The position numbers were made by a program, and so were the translations under genes. The notes below the pieces were generated by a model, which saw nothing but the letters and a program-made list of their open reading frames with translations, ran no database searches and was not told the origin of the DNA. Shown here piece by piece: positions 53,066 through 61,163 of a stretch of DNA of 64,000 bases (its first letter is position 1; each line of letters starts with the position of its first letter). The stretch is from Mumia sp. ZJ1417 (GTDB lineage: Bacteria > Actinomycetota > Actinomycetes > Propionibacteriales > Nocardioidaceae), in assembly GCF_014127285.1 (NCBI RefSeq), contig NZ_CP059901.1, forward strand, positions 3,658,001 to 3,722,000, in the 5' to 3' direction.

Positions 53066-54931
53066 ATGACGCTCCCGCCTCGTACCGCCGCCACGCTCGT
53101 CGTCGCCGTCGGGGTCTGGGTCCTCGGCGACCTCGTCCGCGTGTGGGCGCCCTCGCTGATCACGATCTTCGGACAGGCCGCGTCGACGCCGCCCGAGCTG
53201 ATGGGCGCGTACGCGCTCGGATGCGTCGCGGTCGGCGCGGTGGTCGCGCTTCTCGCGCGGCGCCACGCCACGGGCGTGGCCGCGGGCGCGCTGGCCGTCG
53301 CGCTCGTGTGCCGGACCGCCCTGCAGCTGACCGACGGCGGGCAGGCTCAGCTCGTCGCCGCCTCGCTCGGGATCGCCGCGGGCATCGCGTGGCTCTCGCT
53401 GGCGGCAACCTCGTACGGGGACGTGCTCGTCGTCGGCCTCGCGGCAGGCCTCTCGCTCGGGACGGTGACGCATGCGGCCCTCGGGACGTGGGGTGCGGTC
53501 TGGCGCGGTGACGCGTGGGGCTGGGTGCTGCTCGTCGTCCAGGTCGTGGGCGCCGCGGTGGCATGGCGGCTCGCGCGCGACCACCGGTCGAGGGCAGCGG
53601 CACGTCGTACGGCCTGGCTGGTGATGCCCGGCCTCCTCCTCGCCGGCATCGTCTTCGCGAACGCGGGCCGCGCGTCGGCGGTCGCGGGGACGGCCGGGCT
53701 GGTCGTCGTCGCGCTCGCATCGGTTGCCGCAGTAGCGACAGCGGCCGTGCGGCCGCGCCGCGCGACGGCGTGGGCGGCGGCGGTGATCCTCGTCGCGGCG
53801 AGCGCCGTGGCGCTGCTCGTGACCGCCGACGTCGACGGCATTCCGGCGGTGTCGCCGACGTGGACTCTGGCGGCGTACGCCGTCGGGCTTCCCGCGCTCA
53901 CCCACCTGTGGGCCGCCTCCGACCACGGCCGACCGGCGCGTGCCGCGACCCTGGCGCTCGGCGGGCTCGTGTGGGTGGCGCTGCTGTTCGTCTACTACGC
54001 CGGGTACGACCTCGGCTACCGTGCGGACATCGTCGTCGTCCTCGCAGCGGCAGTGCTCGCCGTCGTCGCGGCGACCGGGGCCCCGCGCGCGGCCGGCACC
54101 GACCGTACGGGGGCGGCGCGCGTGTCGCCCGTCCTCCTGGGCGGCCTCGGCCTCCTCGCCGGCACCGTCGCGTGGCTCGGCCCCGGGCTCACTGTCCCGG
54201 CGCTCGACGACGTCGCGGGCCCCGACCTGCCCGCCTCGGGGAGCGTGCGCGTGACCGCGTACAACCTGCGCATGGGCTACGGCATGGACGGCACGTTCCG
54301 CCCCGACCTCGTCGCCGAGACCCTGCGGTCGAGCGAGGTCGCGCTGCTCAGCGAGGTCGACCGCGGGTGGTATCTCAACGGCGGCCAGGACGAGCTCGCG
54401 ATCCTCGAGCGGATGCTCGACCGCGACGCCGTGTTCGCGCCCGCGGCCGACCCGGTGTGGGGCGACGCGGTGCTCACAGCGCTGCCGGTCGAGGAGTCGG
54501 TCGGGACCCCGCTGCCGTCGCACGGCGCGGTGACCGGAGCCCAGGCGTTGTCCGTACGGCTCGACCTCGCGGGGGCACCGACGTGGTTCGTGTCGACGCA
54601 CCTGCAGCCGAACGACGGCGATGAAGGCGTCGGCCCGCAGACCGAGGATCTCGCCGCGATGCTCCGGACCCGGCTCGCCGACGGTCTCCCGCTCGTCCTC
54701 GGCGGTGACCTCAACACGCAGCCGGGCAGCACCTCGTACGCGCTGCTTGTGGGCCTCGGGCTCGTCGACGCCCTCGACGGCGCAGACCCGACCTCGCCGG
54801 CGGACCGGCCGACGGCACGCATCGACCACCTGCTCGTCAGCCCCGACCTCGCTCCGTCCGCGCCGCGCGTCGGCGGCTCGCAGGCCTCCGACCACCTACC
54901 CGCCTCGGTGACGCTCACGCCACGCGGCTGA
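53066..54931 (+). CDS. Polytopic membrane protein with C-terminal endonuclease/exonuclease/phosphatase domain
   Basis: 621 aa. The first 390 residues hold ten or more hydrophobic segments; the last 230 form an EEP domain: RVTAYNLRMGYG (Asn), LLSEVDRG (metal Glu), STHLQPND, LGGDLNTQPGS and the final SDHLPASVTL (catalytic His). The domain should face the outside if the helix count is even. Such fusions may cleave phosphodiesters of lipids or nucleic acids. ATG 53066 follows a weak TAGAAC. Confidence 0.87.
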   Translation: MTLPPRTAATLVVAVGVWVLGDLVRVWAPSLITIFGQAASTPPELMGAYALGCVAVGAVVALLARRHATGVAAGALAVALVCRTALQLTDGGQAQLVAASLGIAAGIAWLSLAATSYGDVLVVGLAAGLSLGTVTHAALGTWGAVWRGDAWGWVLLVVQVVGAAVAWRLARDHRSRAAARRTAWLVMPGLLLAGIVFANAGRASAVAGTAGLVVVALASVAAVATAAVRPRRATAWAAAVILVAASAVALLVTADVDGIPAVSPTWTLAAYAVGLPALTHLWAASDHGRPARAATLALGGLVWVALLFVYYAGYDLGYRADIVVVLAAAVLAVVAATGAPRAAGTDRTGAARVSPVLLGGLGLLAGTVAWLGPGLTVPALDDVAGPDLPASGSVRVTAYNLRMGYGMDGTFRPDLVAETLRSSEVALLSEVDRGWYLNGGQDELAILERMLDRDAVFAPAADPVWGDAVLTALPVEESVGTPLPSHGAVTGAQALSVRLDLAGAPTWFVSTHLQPNDGDEGVGPQTEDLAAMLRTRLADGLPLVLGGDLNTQPGSTSYALLVGLGLVDALDGADPTSPADRPTARIDHLLVSPDLAPSAPRVGGSQASDHLPASVTLTPRG

Positions 54932-54937
54932 CCCGCG

Positions 54938-54943
54938 TACCGT
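54938..54943 (+). promoter_or_regulatory. -10 hexamer TACCGT of the DUF1440-like gene
   Basis: TACCGT with 6 nt to ATG 54950, 7 bp after the previous stop. Confidence 0.5.
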
Positions 54944-54949
54944 GGCCGG

Positions 54950-55480
54950 ATGAGCGCTCACCGGATGCTCCGCGGCGCGGCCGTCGGCGCCCTCGCGTCG
55001 CTGCCCGCGTCGTACGTCAAGGCCGTGACCGAGCCTGCGCTGCAGCGCGCCGCGGAGCAGGTGGTCCCGCCGCAGGTGTGGCAGAAGCGCCTCGTCGGGA
55101 CTGACCCGAGCGGCCACCCGGAGAACATGCCGCCGGCCGTCGTCGCCGCGGAGGTCGCCGAGCTGCGCGACGGGACCGTGCTCGACACCGCCCAGAAGGT
55201 CCGTGCCAGCACGGCGATCCACTACGTGTTCGGTGCCGTGGCCGGCGCCGCGTACGGGGCGCTTGCCGCGCGCTTCCCCGGCGTGACGAGCGGGGGCGGC
55301 GCGCCTGCGGGGATCGCGCTCTATGCAGCCACCCACGGGACGGGGCTGCCGGCGGCGGGGATCCAGGAGCCACCGTGGACGCTCCCGGCGTCGGCCGTGC
55401 TGTGGGAGAGCGGCAGCCACGCCGTCTATGGGGTGACGCTGGAGGTGTCTCGCCGGCTGCTCGACCGGGTCCTGCCGTAA
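54950..55480 (+). CDS. DUF1440/YagU-like membrane protein
   Basis: 176 aa. GAAVGALASLPASYVKAVTEPALQ, IHYVFGAVAGAAYGALAA and SHAVYGVTLEVSRRLL match the DUF1440 (YagU) pattern of an inner-membrane protein with three or four segments. Role unknown; YagU is linked to acid resistance in E. coli. It ends 1 bp before the convergent cobL stop. Confidence 0.75.
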   Translation: MSAHRMLRGAAVGALASLPASYVKAVTEPALQRAAEQVVPPQVWQKRLVGTDPSGHPENMPPAVVAAEVAELRDGTVLDTAQKVRASTAIHYVFGAVAGAAYGALAARFPGVTSGGGAPAGIALYAATHGTGLPAAGIQEPPWTLPASAVLWESGSHAVYGVTLEVSRRLLDRVLP

Positions 55481-55481
55481 G

Positions 55482-56690
55482 TCAGCGCACCGCGCTCCAC
55501 TGCATGACGGGCCGGGACGGCTTCCAGGCGATCGAGCCGCCGCCCGAGAAGACGGCGTCCACGGCGATCCGGACCAGCTCACCGCCGTGCTTGCGGAAGC
55601 GATCGATCAGCGCGGCCTCGTCGTCGAGCGTGACGGCGTGCACGACGAGACGTCCGCCCGGGCGCAGCACGCTCCAGGCGGCTTCGACGAGCGCGGTGTC
55701 GGAGCCACGGGCACCGAGAAAGACAGCATCGGGTGCCGCCAGGGCGTCGAGGGCCTCGGGCAGCGTTCCCTCGACGACGCGCAGCTCGGGAACGCCGAGG
55801 TCGGCCGCCGACTCCTTCGTGCGGACGAGGCCTGCGCGGTCGGGCTCGACGACGACGCCCGAGGCCAGCGGCTCGGCGCGCACCCACTCGATCGCGACCG
55901 AGGCGGCTCCCGGTCCGAGCCCCCAGAGCAGGTCGCCGGCGGCAGGAGCGAGGCGCGCCAGCGCGGCCGTACGGACGTCGCGCGGCACGACCGCGCCTCC
56001 CTCTCCAAAGGCGCTGTCCGGCAGACCCGGGACGCTCGACATCGCGGAACGGCGGGACGCGTCGGCGACGCAGTCGAGGCAGACCACGTTGAGCTCGGAG
56101 GCGACCCGGACGTTCCACGACGCCGCCGTCGCGTCGGCACGCGACTCGGTGAGCCCGCCGAGGTCTCCGAGCACGGTCATCCTCGTGTCCCCGTACCCCT
56201 GGGCGACCAGCAGCGCGGCCACCGACGAGGGCGTGCCGCCGTCGTTCGACAGCACCACCAGCCTGCGCCCGGGCGCGAGGTGCGGGACGAGCTGGCGGAC
56301 GTCGCGGCCGACGAGCGAGACCAGCGAGGTCTCCTCGTACGACCAGTGCATGCGTGCGCGTGCGAGCGCCTCCGACGACACGGTCGGCACGATCTCGACA
56401 TACTCGGCGCCGAGCATCCGGACGAGCGTCGTCCCGATCCCGGCGACGAGGGGGTCGCCGGACGAGAGGACGACGACGCGCTTGCCCTCGTGCTCGTCGA
56501 GCAGAGCCGGCAGCACCTCGTCGAGCGGGTGCGGCCACTCGACCCGGACCTGCCACCACGCCCACGGAACGGTCTCGAGGTGTCGCTTGCCGCCCATGAC
56601 CACCTCGGCCTCACGGACGAGCCGGCGCGACTCCATGGCGAGACCCTCCCAGCCGTCCGCGCCCATGCCTACGACCGTGATCCGCTGCAT
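55482..56690 (-). CDS. cobL: Precorrin-6Y C5,15-methyltransferase (decarboxylating), CbiE-CbiT fusion
   Basis: 402 aa. N-terminal tetrapyrrole methylase (CbiE): ITVVGMGADGWEGL and VVLSSGDPLVAGIG; C-terminal SAM methyltransferase (CbiT): LLWGLGPGAASVAIEWVR as motif I, with DAVFLGARGSD. Together they methylate C5 and C15 and decarboxylate the C12 acetate of precorrin-6. The fusion is usual in aerobic cobalamin producers and actinobacteria. ATG 56690 is divergent from cobA. Confidence 0.94.
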   Translation of the reverse strand: MQRITVVGMGADGWEGLAMESRRLVREAEVVMGGKRHLETVPWAWWQVRVEWPHPLDEVLPALLDEHEGKRVVVLSSGDPLVAGIGTTLVRMLGAEYVEIVPTVSSEALARARMHWSYEETSLVSLVGRDVRQLVPHLAPGRRLVVLSNDGGTPSSVAALLVAQGYGDTRMTVLGDLGGLTESRADATAASWNVRVASELNVVCLDCVADASRRSAMSSVPGLPDSAFGEGGAVVPRDVRTAALARLAPAAGDLLWGLGPGAASVAIEWVRAEPLASGVVVEPDRAGLVRTKESAADLGVPELRVVEGTLPEALDALAAPDAVFLGARGSDTALVEAAWSVLRPGGRLVVHAVTLDDEAALIDRFRKHGGELVRIAVDAVFSGGGSIAWKPSRPVMQWSAVR

Positions 56691-56698
56691 GGGTGCAG

Positions 56699-56704
56699 AC
56701 GCTA
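56699..56704 (-). promoter_or_regulatory. -10 hexamer TAGCGT of cobL
   Basis: Minus-strand TAGCGT, 8 nt from ATG 56690. Confidence 0.45.
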
Positions 56705-56842
56705 TCCGTCCGAGCGGGCAGAGCCCAAGCCCGGGCGGAGTGTGATCGAGCAGATTGTCCGCGATGCGGCGGGTACGACCCGTGCGGGAATTCCGCGCCT
56801 ACCATCGAGGACTCATCCGCGAACGAGAGGACGACCGCGCTG

Positions 56843-57955
56843 ATGGCACGCGCCGAGGGGTTCCGAGCCACCCTTCCCGTCTCCGGCCGCCGCGTCCTGG
56901 TGGTCGGCGGCGACACCGAAGCGCTCACGCACGTCGCTGCCCTGCGCGACGGCGGCGCCCGCGTCACGGTCGTCGCGCCGCAAACCGTGCAGTCGATCAG
57001 CGACCTCGCGGACCGGGGCATCCTGACGTGGCACGCGCGGGCGTACGAGCCCTCCGACGTCACCGGTCACGACCTCGTCGTCCTCGCGACCGGCGATCCC
57101 CAGCTCGACGCCCGGGTCTCCTCCGACGCCTCCGAGACCGGCACCTGGTGCTCCGTCCCCGATTCGGGCAGTTCTCCACGTTCTGACGGGGGCGAAAGCG
57201 TGGAGAACCGCCCGAATCGCGGACGGGTCGTGCTCGTGGGCGGCGGGCCGGGCGACCCGGGGCTGATCACGGTGGCGGGTCTGGAGGCCGTACGCTCGGC
57301 CGACGTCGTCGTCACGGACCGGCTGGCGCCCCTCGGCGTCCTGCACGGCCTCGGCTGCGAGATCGTCGACGTCGGCAAGATCCCTCGCGGGCGCACCACC
57401 CCGCAGGAGGAGATCAACCGGATCCTCGTCGCGCACGCCGCGGCCGGCAAGCGTGTCGTACGGCTCAAGGGCGGCGACACCTTCGTCTTCGGGCGGGGCG
57501 GCGAGGAGCTCGAGGCGTGCGTGGCCGCCGGCATCCCCGTCGACGTCATCCCCGGCGTCACGTCCGCGATCGCCGGTCCGGCACTGGCCGGCATCCCGGT
57601 CACGCACCGCGGGCTGAGCCAGGGCTTCACCGTGGTCTCCGGACACGTGCCGCCGGGAGACCCGCGCTCGACCCTCGACTGGGCAGCGCTCGCCCGCTCC
57701 GGCACGGACCTGGTCCTGCTCATGGCCGTGGCGACGCTCCCGGCGATCACCGCGACACTGATCACCGAGGGCCTCGACGCCGCGACCCCCGCCGCGACGG
57801 TTGCCGACGCGACGCTGCCGACGCAGCGCGTGGTCCGCGCGGACCTGGCCACGATCGCCGAGCGCATCGCCGAGGCCTGCATCGCCTCTCCGGCGATCAC
57901 GGTGATCGGCAAGGTCGCGGGCTTCGACCCCGGCTCCGAGACCACCGGCGTTTGA
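56843..57955 (+). CDS. cobA: Uroporphyrinogen-III C-methyltransferase with reduced SirC-like N-domain
   Basis: 370 aa from ATG 56843. Residues 14-103 form a Rossmann domain like precorrin-2 dehydrogenase (GRRVLVVGGDTEA, VVLATGDPQLDA); residues 128-370 are SUMT: VVLVGGGPGDPGLIT, RLKGGDTFVFGRGGEE, VIPGVTSAIAGPA. It methylates uro'gen III at C2 and C7 to precorrin-2, the entry to corrin and siroheme. The stretch joining the domains (about 104-128) is encoded by a 72-bp palindromic element, and the second half of the usual SirC domain is missing. The start fits AGAGGA 12 nt upstream; the open frame begins earlier at 56693. Confidence 0.93.
   Translation: MARAEGFRATLPVSGRRVLVVGGDTEALTHVAALRDGGARVTVVAPQTVQSISDLADRGILTWHARAYEPSDVTGHDLVVLATGDPQLDARVSSDASETGTWCSVPDSGSSPRSDGGESVENRPNRGRVVLVGGGPGDPGLITVAGLEAVRSADVVVTDRLAPLGVLHGLGCEIVDVGKIPRGRTTPQEEINRILVAHAAAGKRVVRLKGGDTFVFGRGGEELEACVAAGIPVDVIPGVTSAIAGPALAGIPVTHRGLSQGFTVVSGHVPPGDPRSTLDWAALARSGTDLVLLMAVATLPAITATLITEGLDAATPAATVADATLPTQRVVRADLATIAERIAEACIASPAITVIGKVAGFDPGSETTGV
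57154..57225. repeat. Dispersed palindromic element, copy inserted in cobA
   Basis: Two 27-bp arms (57154-57180 and 57199-57225) pair with two mismatches around an 18-nt loop. The half-arm CGATTCGGGCAGTTCTCCAC continues with GTT and matches the first copy (32031 onward) at about 19 of 23 bases. The element is read through in frame, giving roughly residues 104-128 of CobA (SVPDSGSSPRSDGGESVENR and a few more). Confidence 0.75.
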
Positions 57956-58000
57956 TGCTTCCCTGCGCCGGGTACCCGTCCGGTGACGGAGGGAGCGGAC

Positions 58001-59014
58001 GTGCGGATCGTCGTCACCGGAGCCAGCGGCAACGTCGGGAGTGCCGTGGTGCGCGAGCTCACCCGCAGGCGCCACGCCCTGACCGGGGTTGCCCGGCGCT
58101 CACCCGAGCGCTCCCGTGGCACGGCGCTGGACGGCGTCGACTGGCACGCCGCGGATGTCGCCCACGAGCCGCTCGACCCGGTCCTCGTCGACACGGACGC
58201 GCTCGTGCACCTGGCCTGGATGTTCCAGCCCACCCACGATCCCGACACCACGTGGCGAGCGAACGCGGTCGGCACGAGGAAGGTGCTCGAGGCCGCCTCA
58301 CGGACCGGCATCGGTGTGGTCGTTTGCGCGTCCTCGGTCGCCGCGTACTCCCCCGCGCGCGGCGACGACCCGGTCGACGAGTCGTGGCCGACCGACGGCC
58401 CGTCTCCTGCCGCGTACTGCCGTGAGAAGGCCTACGTCGAGCGGGTGCTCGACGTATTCGAGGCCACCCACCCCGAGGTGCGCGTGGTACGCATACGCCC
58501 GGCCTTCGTCTTCCAGCGCTCGGCGGCCTCGGAGCAGCGGCGCATCTTCGGCGCTCCCGCGCTGCGTCCTTGGATGCTCGACCGCCGCCTGCTCCCTCTC
58601 CTCCCGATCCCGTCGGGACTGCGTCTGCAGACCGTCCACGCCGACGACCTCGCCCGGGTCTACGCCGAGGCCGTGGAGCGGCCGGTACGGGGAGCGTTCA
58701 ACGTGGCCGCCGACGGTCTCCTACGACGCGAGGAGCTCGGCGAGGTCTTCGGCGCGCACACGTTCACCGCGCCCCGACGCATCGCGCGCGCCGCGTTGGA
58801 GGGAGCGTGGCGCGCGCGGCTCGCCGGCGCACCCGGCGACCTCTTCGACGCGCTCCTGCGAGTCCCCGTGCTGGGGACGGCGCGTGCCAAGACCGAGCTT
58901 GGGTGGCAGCCTCGCCACGACGCCGCCGAGGCCCTCGGTGAGATGCTCGCCGGCGCCCGGGAAGGCGCCGGCGGGCCTACACCGCCGCTTGACCCCGACT
59001 CATCGCGAGTCTGA
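58001..59014 (+). CDS. NAD-dependent epimerase/dehydratase (extended SDR)
   Basis: 337 aa from GTG 58001, chosen because GGAGGGA lies 7 nt upstream; GTG 57983 is an alternative. The Rossmann motif is GASGNVG (7-13), VCASSVAAYSPA supplies the catalytic Ser region and YCREKAYVE the YxxxK. NAD-dependent oxidation or epimerisation of a nucleotide sugar or similar substrate. The 3' end overlaps the convergent symporter gene by 15 bp. It is positioned between cobA and cobT but nothing links it to corrin synthesis. Confidence 0.87.
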   Translation: MRIVVTGASGNVGSAVVRELTRRRHALTGVARRSPERSRGTALDGVDWHAADVAHEPLDPVLVDTDALVHLAWMFQPTHDPDTTWRANAVGTRKVLEAASRTGIGVVVCASSVAAYSPARGDDPVDESWPTDGPSPAAYCREKAYVERVLDVFEATHPEVRVVRIRPAFVFQRSAASEQRRIFGAPALRPWMLDRRLLPLLPIPSGLRLQTVHADDLARVYAEAVERPVRGAFNVAADGLLRREELGEVFGAHTFTAPRRIARAALEGAWRARLAGAPGDLFDALLRVPVLGTARAKTELGWQPRHDAAEALGEMLAGAREGAGGPTPPLDPDSSRV

Positions 59015-60661
59015 GACGCCCTCCACCGACTCGTCGAGCCCCGGCAGCGTCTTCATGACCCTCGGGTCACCCGCGTCGGCGAAGTAGTCGCCCGCGATCG
59101 TCTCGTCGGTCCCGTTCGAGACCTTGCCGGCCCGCAGTGCGAGCGTGACGACCGCCGCCACCCCCACGTTGATGACGAACGCCGTCAGCGCGATGTATCC
59201 GAGGTGCCCGATGATCGGGATCGGGTCGAGCGACCCTCCGAAGTGCGCGCCCGTGACCGGGTTGACGACCTGGTACGCGCTGATCGTCCCGTACACCATC
59301 CCGACGGCCCAGCCGAGGAGCAGACCCCAGCGGTGGAACCACTTCGTGTAGAGGCTGAACACGATCGCCGGCAGCGTCTGCAGGATCCAGATGCCGCCCA
59401 GCAGCTGGAAGTTGATCGCGTTCTGCTTGTCGAGCGTCAGCACGAACGCCAGCGCGAACACCTTCACCACGAGCGAGGCGAGCTTGGAGACCTTCGCCTC
59501 TTGCTTCGGGGTGGCGTCCGGTCTGACGAACTCCTTGTAGACGTTGCGCGTGAACGTGTTCGCCGCCGCGATCGACATGATCGCCGCAGGCACCAGAGCT
59601 CCGATCGCGATCGCCGCCCAGGCCACGCCCGCGAACCACGACGGGAACATGTCCTCGAACAGCTGCGGGATCACCAGCTGCGCGTTCGGCTCACCGTCGA
59701 GCCCGACGGGTTGCGTCCCGGCCGCGATCGCGACCCAGCCGAGCAGCGCGAGCAGACCCAGGATGAACGAGTACGCCGGCAGGATCGACGCGTTGCGCCG
59801 GATCGTGTTGCGGCTCTGGCTGGACAGCGTCGCCGTGATCGAGTGCGGGTACATGAACAGCGCGAGCGCAGAGCCGAGCGCCAAGGTCGCGTACGCCCAG
59901 TGGGCGTCAATGCCGGTCGGGATGAACGAGCCGGTCGGTGCACCGGTCGCAGGGTTGGGTGTGGCCATCTTCTCCTCGGCCGCACCGAAGATCGCCTCCC
60001 AGCCGCCGACCTTCGAGGGGAGATAGATGATCGCGACGATGATGACCAGATAGATCAGCGCGTCCTTCACGAACGCGATGACCGCGGGCGCGCGCAGCCC
60101 CGACGAGTACGTGTAGGCGGCGAGCAGCGCGAACGCGATGAACAGCGGCGCGTCCTTGGCGACCCAGTTGGAGCCGCCGCCGAGACCCGCGACCTCGAGC
60201 ACGGCCTGGATGCCGACGAGCTGGAGCGCGATGTACGGCATGGTCGCCAGGAATCCGGTGATCGCGATCGCGAGGGTCAGGCCGCGGCTGCTGTAGCGCC
60301 CGCGCACGAAGTCGGCGGGCGTCACGTACCCGTGCCGGTGGCTCACCGACCACAGCCGCGCCATGAACACGAAGATGATCGGATAGAGCACGATCGTGTA
60401 CGGCACCGCGAAGAAGCCCGCGACGGCGCCGGTTGCGAACATCGCCGCGGGCACGGCGACGAACGTGTACGCCGTGTAGAGGTCGCCGCCGAGAAGGAAC
60501 CACGTGACCCAGGTGCCGAACTTGCGACCCCCGAGCCCCCACTCGTCGAGCGACTCCATCGAGTGCGGGCGGCGCCAGCGCGCCGCGTAGAAGCCCATCA
60601 CGGTGACGAGCGCGAAGAGCAGGATCAAGATCGTGAGGGCGACCCCGTTGATGTCGTTCAT
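59000..60661 (-). CDS. Sodium:solute symporter, monocarboxylate (MctC-like)
   Basis: 553 aa with about 13 membrane segments. The SSF pattern is clear: LGGRKFGTWVTWFLLGGDLYTAYTF, SGLRAPAVIAFVKDALIYLV and AAIMSIAAANTFTRNVYKEF. The closest functional model is MctC of Corynebacterium, which takes up acetate, propionate and pyruvate, and like MctC it follows a small DUF3311 membrane protein, here by an ATGA overlap. A perfect CRP-type site lies upstream of the pair. Confidence 0.88.
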   Translation of the reverse strand: MNDINGVALTILILLFALVTVMGFYAARWRRPHSMESLDEWGLGGRKFGTWVTWFLLGGDLYTAYTFVAVPAAMFATGAVAGFFAVPYTIVLYPIIFVFMARLWSVSHRHGYVTPADFVRGRYSSRGLTLAIAITGFLATMPYIALQLVGIQAVLEVAGLGGGSNWVAKDAPLFIAFALLAAYTYSSGLRAPAVIAFVKDALIYLVIIVAIIYLPSKVGGWEAIFGAAEEKMATPNPATGAPTGSFIPTGIDAHWAYATLALGSALALFMYPHSITATLSSQSRNTIRRNASILPAYSFILGLLALLGWVAIAAGTQPVGLDGEPNAQLVIPQLFEDMFPSWFAGVAWAAIAIGALVPAAIMSIAAANTFTRNVYKEFVRPDATPKQEAKVSKLASLVVKVFALAFVLTLDKQNAINFQLLGGIWILQTLPAIVFSLYTKWFHRWGLLLGWAVGMVYGTISAYQVVNPVTGAHFGGSLDPIPIIGHLGYIALTAFVINVGVAAVVTLALRAGKVSNGTDETIAGDYFADAGDPRVMKTLPGLDESVEGVSDSR

Positions 60662-60945
60662 CGCTCGTCGCCCTCGTGCATCGGACGGTGCGGGCGGGCC
60701 ACGAGGACGATCCGGTACGACGTGTACGTCAGCGCGGCGGTGATGAAGACCCAGAGGAACTGGTACCAGAAGAAGAACGGCCAGGGACCGAGCTTCGGGT
60801 CGACACGTGCGTACGAGTCGACCCACAGCAGGGCGATCACGGGGATGGCGAGCAGCACGGCTGCGAGGGTCAGCAGCGCACGATTCGCCGGTGGAGTGGT
60901 TTCGTGCAGGGTCGGGTCGTCGGCCCGGTCGTTTCCGGAGGTCAT
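60658..60945 (-). CDS. DUF3311 small membrane protein, partner of the symporter
   Basis: 95 aa. Two membrane segments; WVDSYARVDPKLGPWPFFFW is the DUF3311 signature. Proteins of this type are encoded just before SSF or MctC-type symporters and may be accessory subunits. ATG 60945 gives 20 hydrophilic residues before the first helix; its stop overlaps the symporter ATG. Confidence 0.87.
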   Translation of the reverse strand: MTSGNDRADDPTLHETTPPANRALLTLAAVLLAIPVIALLWVDSYARVDPKLGPWPFFFWYQFLWVFITAALTYTSYRIVLVARPHRPMHEGDER

Positions 60946-60996
60946 CACGTCTCGCTCTCTCGAGGCATTGCGGGGTCCCGGGGAGGACGTACCCGG

Positions 60997-61012
60997 TGTG
61001 ACTGCGGTCACA
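60997..61012. promoter_or_regulatory. CRP/GlxR-type binding site
   Basis: TGTGACTGCGGTCACA matches TGTGANNNNNNTCACA exactly, with one more pair outside (G/C). It lies 51 bp upstream of the DUF3311-symporter start and 151 bp from cobT. In Corynebacterium the cAMP regulator GlxR controls carboxylate metabolism through such sites. Confidence 0.75.
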
Positions 61013-61163
61013 CAGGCTGGCACCGGCCCCGTGCGCCGTCCACGGCCCGCGCCGTCGACGTCGGTGAGCGGTCGGTACGAGGCGGCAGACGGTCGCGTGC
61101 GCCGGTCAGGCGGAGCCGGGCTTAGGCTGAAGGGCCCGTTCGCCCCACTCGGAGGACCACCCG

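Noticed and set aside
52854-53069. Small 71-codon ORF before the EEP-domain membrane protein
   Set aside because: Poor start context, overlap with the downstream gene start and no recognisable fold; listed only as a possible remnant.
58001-59014. Epimerase as a cobalamin pathway member
   Set aside because: Its position between cobA and cobT is suggestive, but extended SDRs have no known role in corrin synthesis and the motifs are generic.
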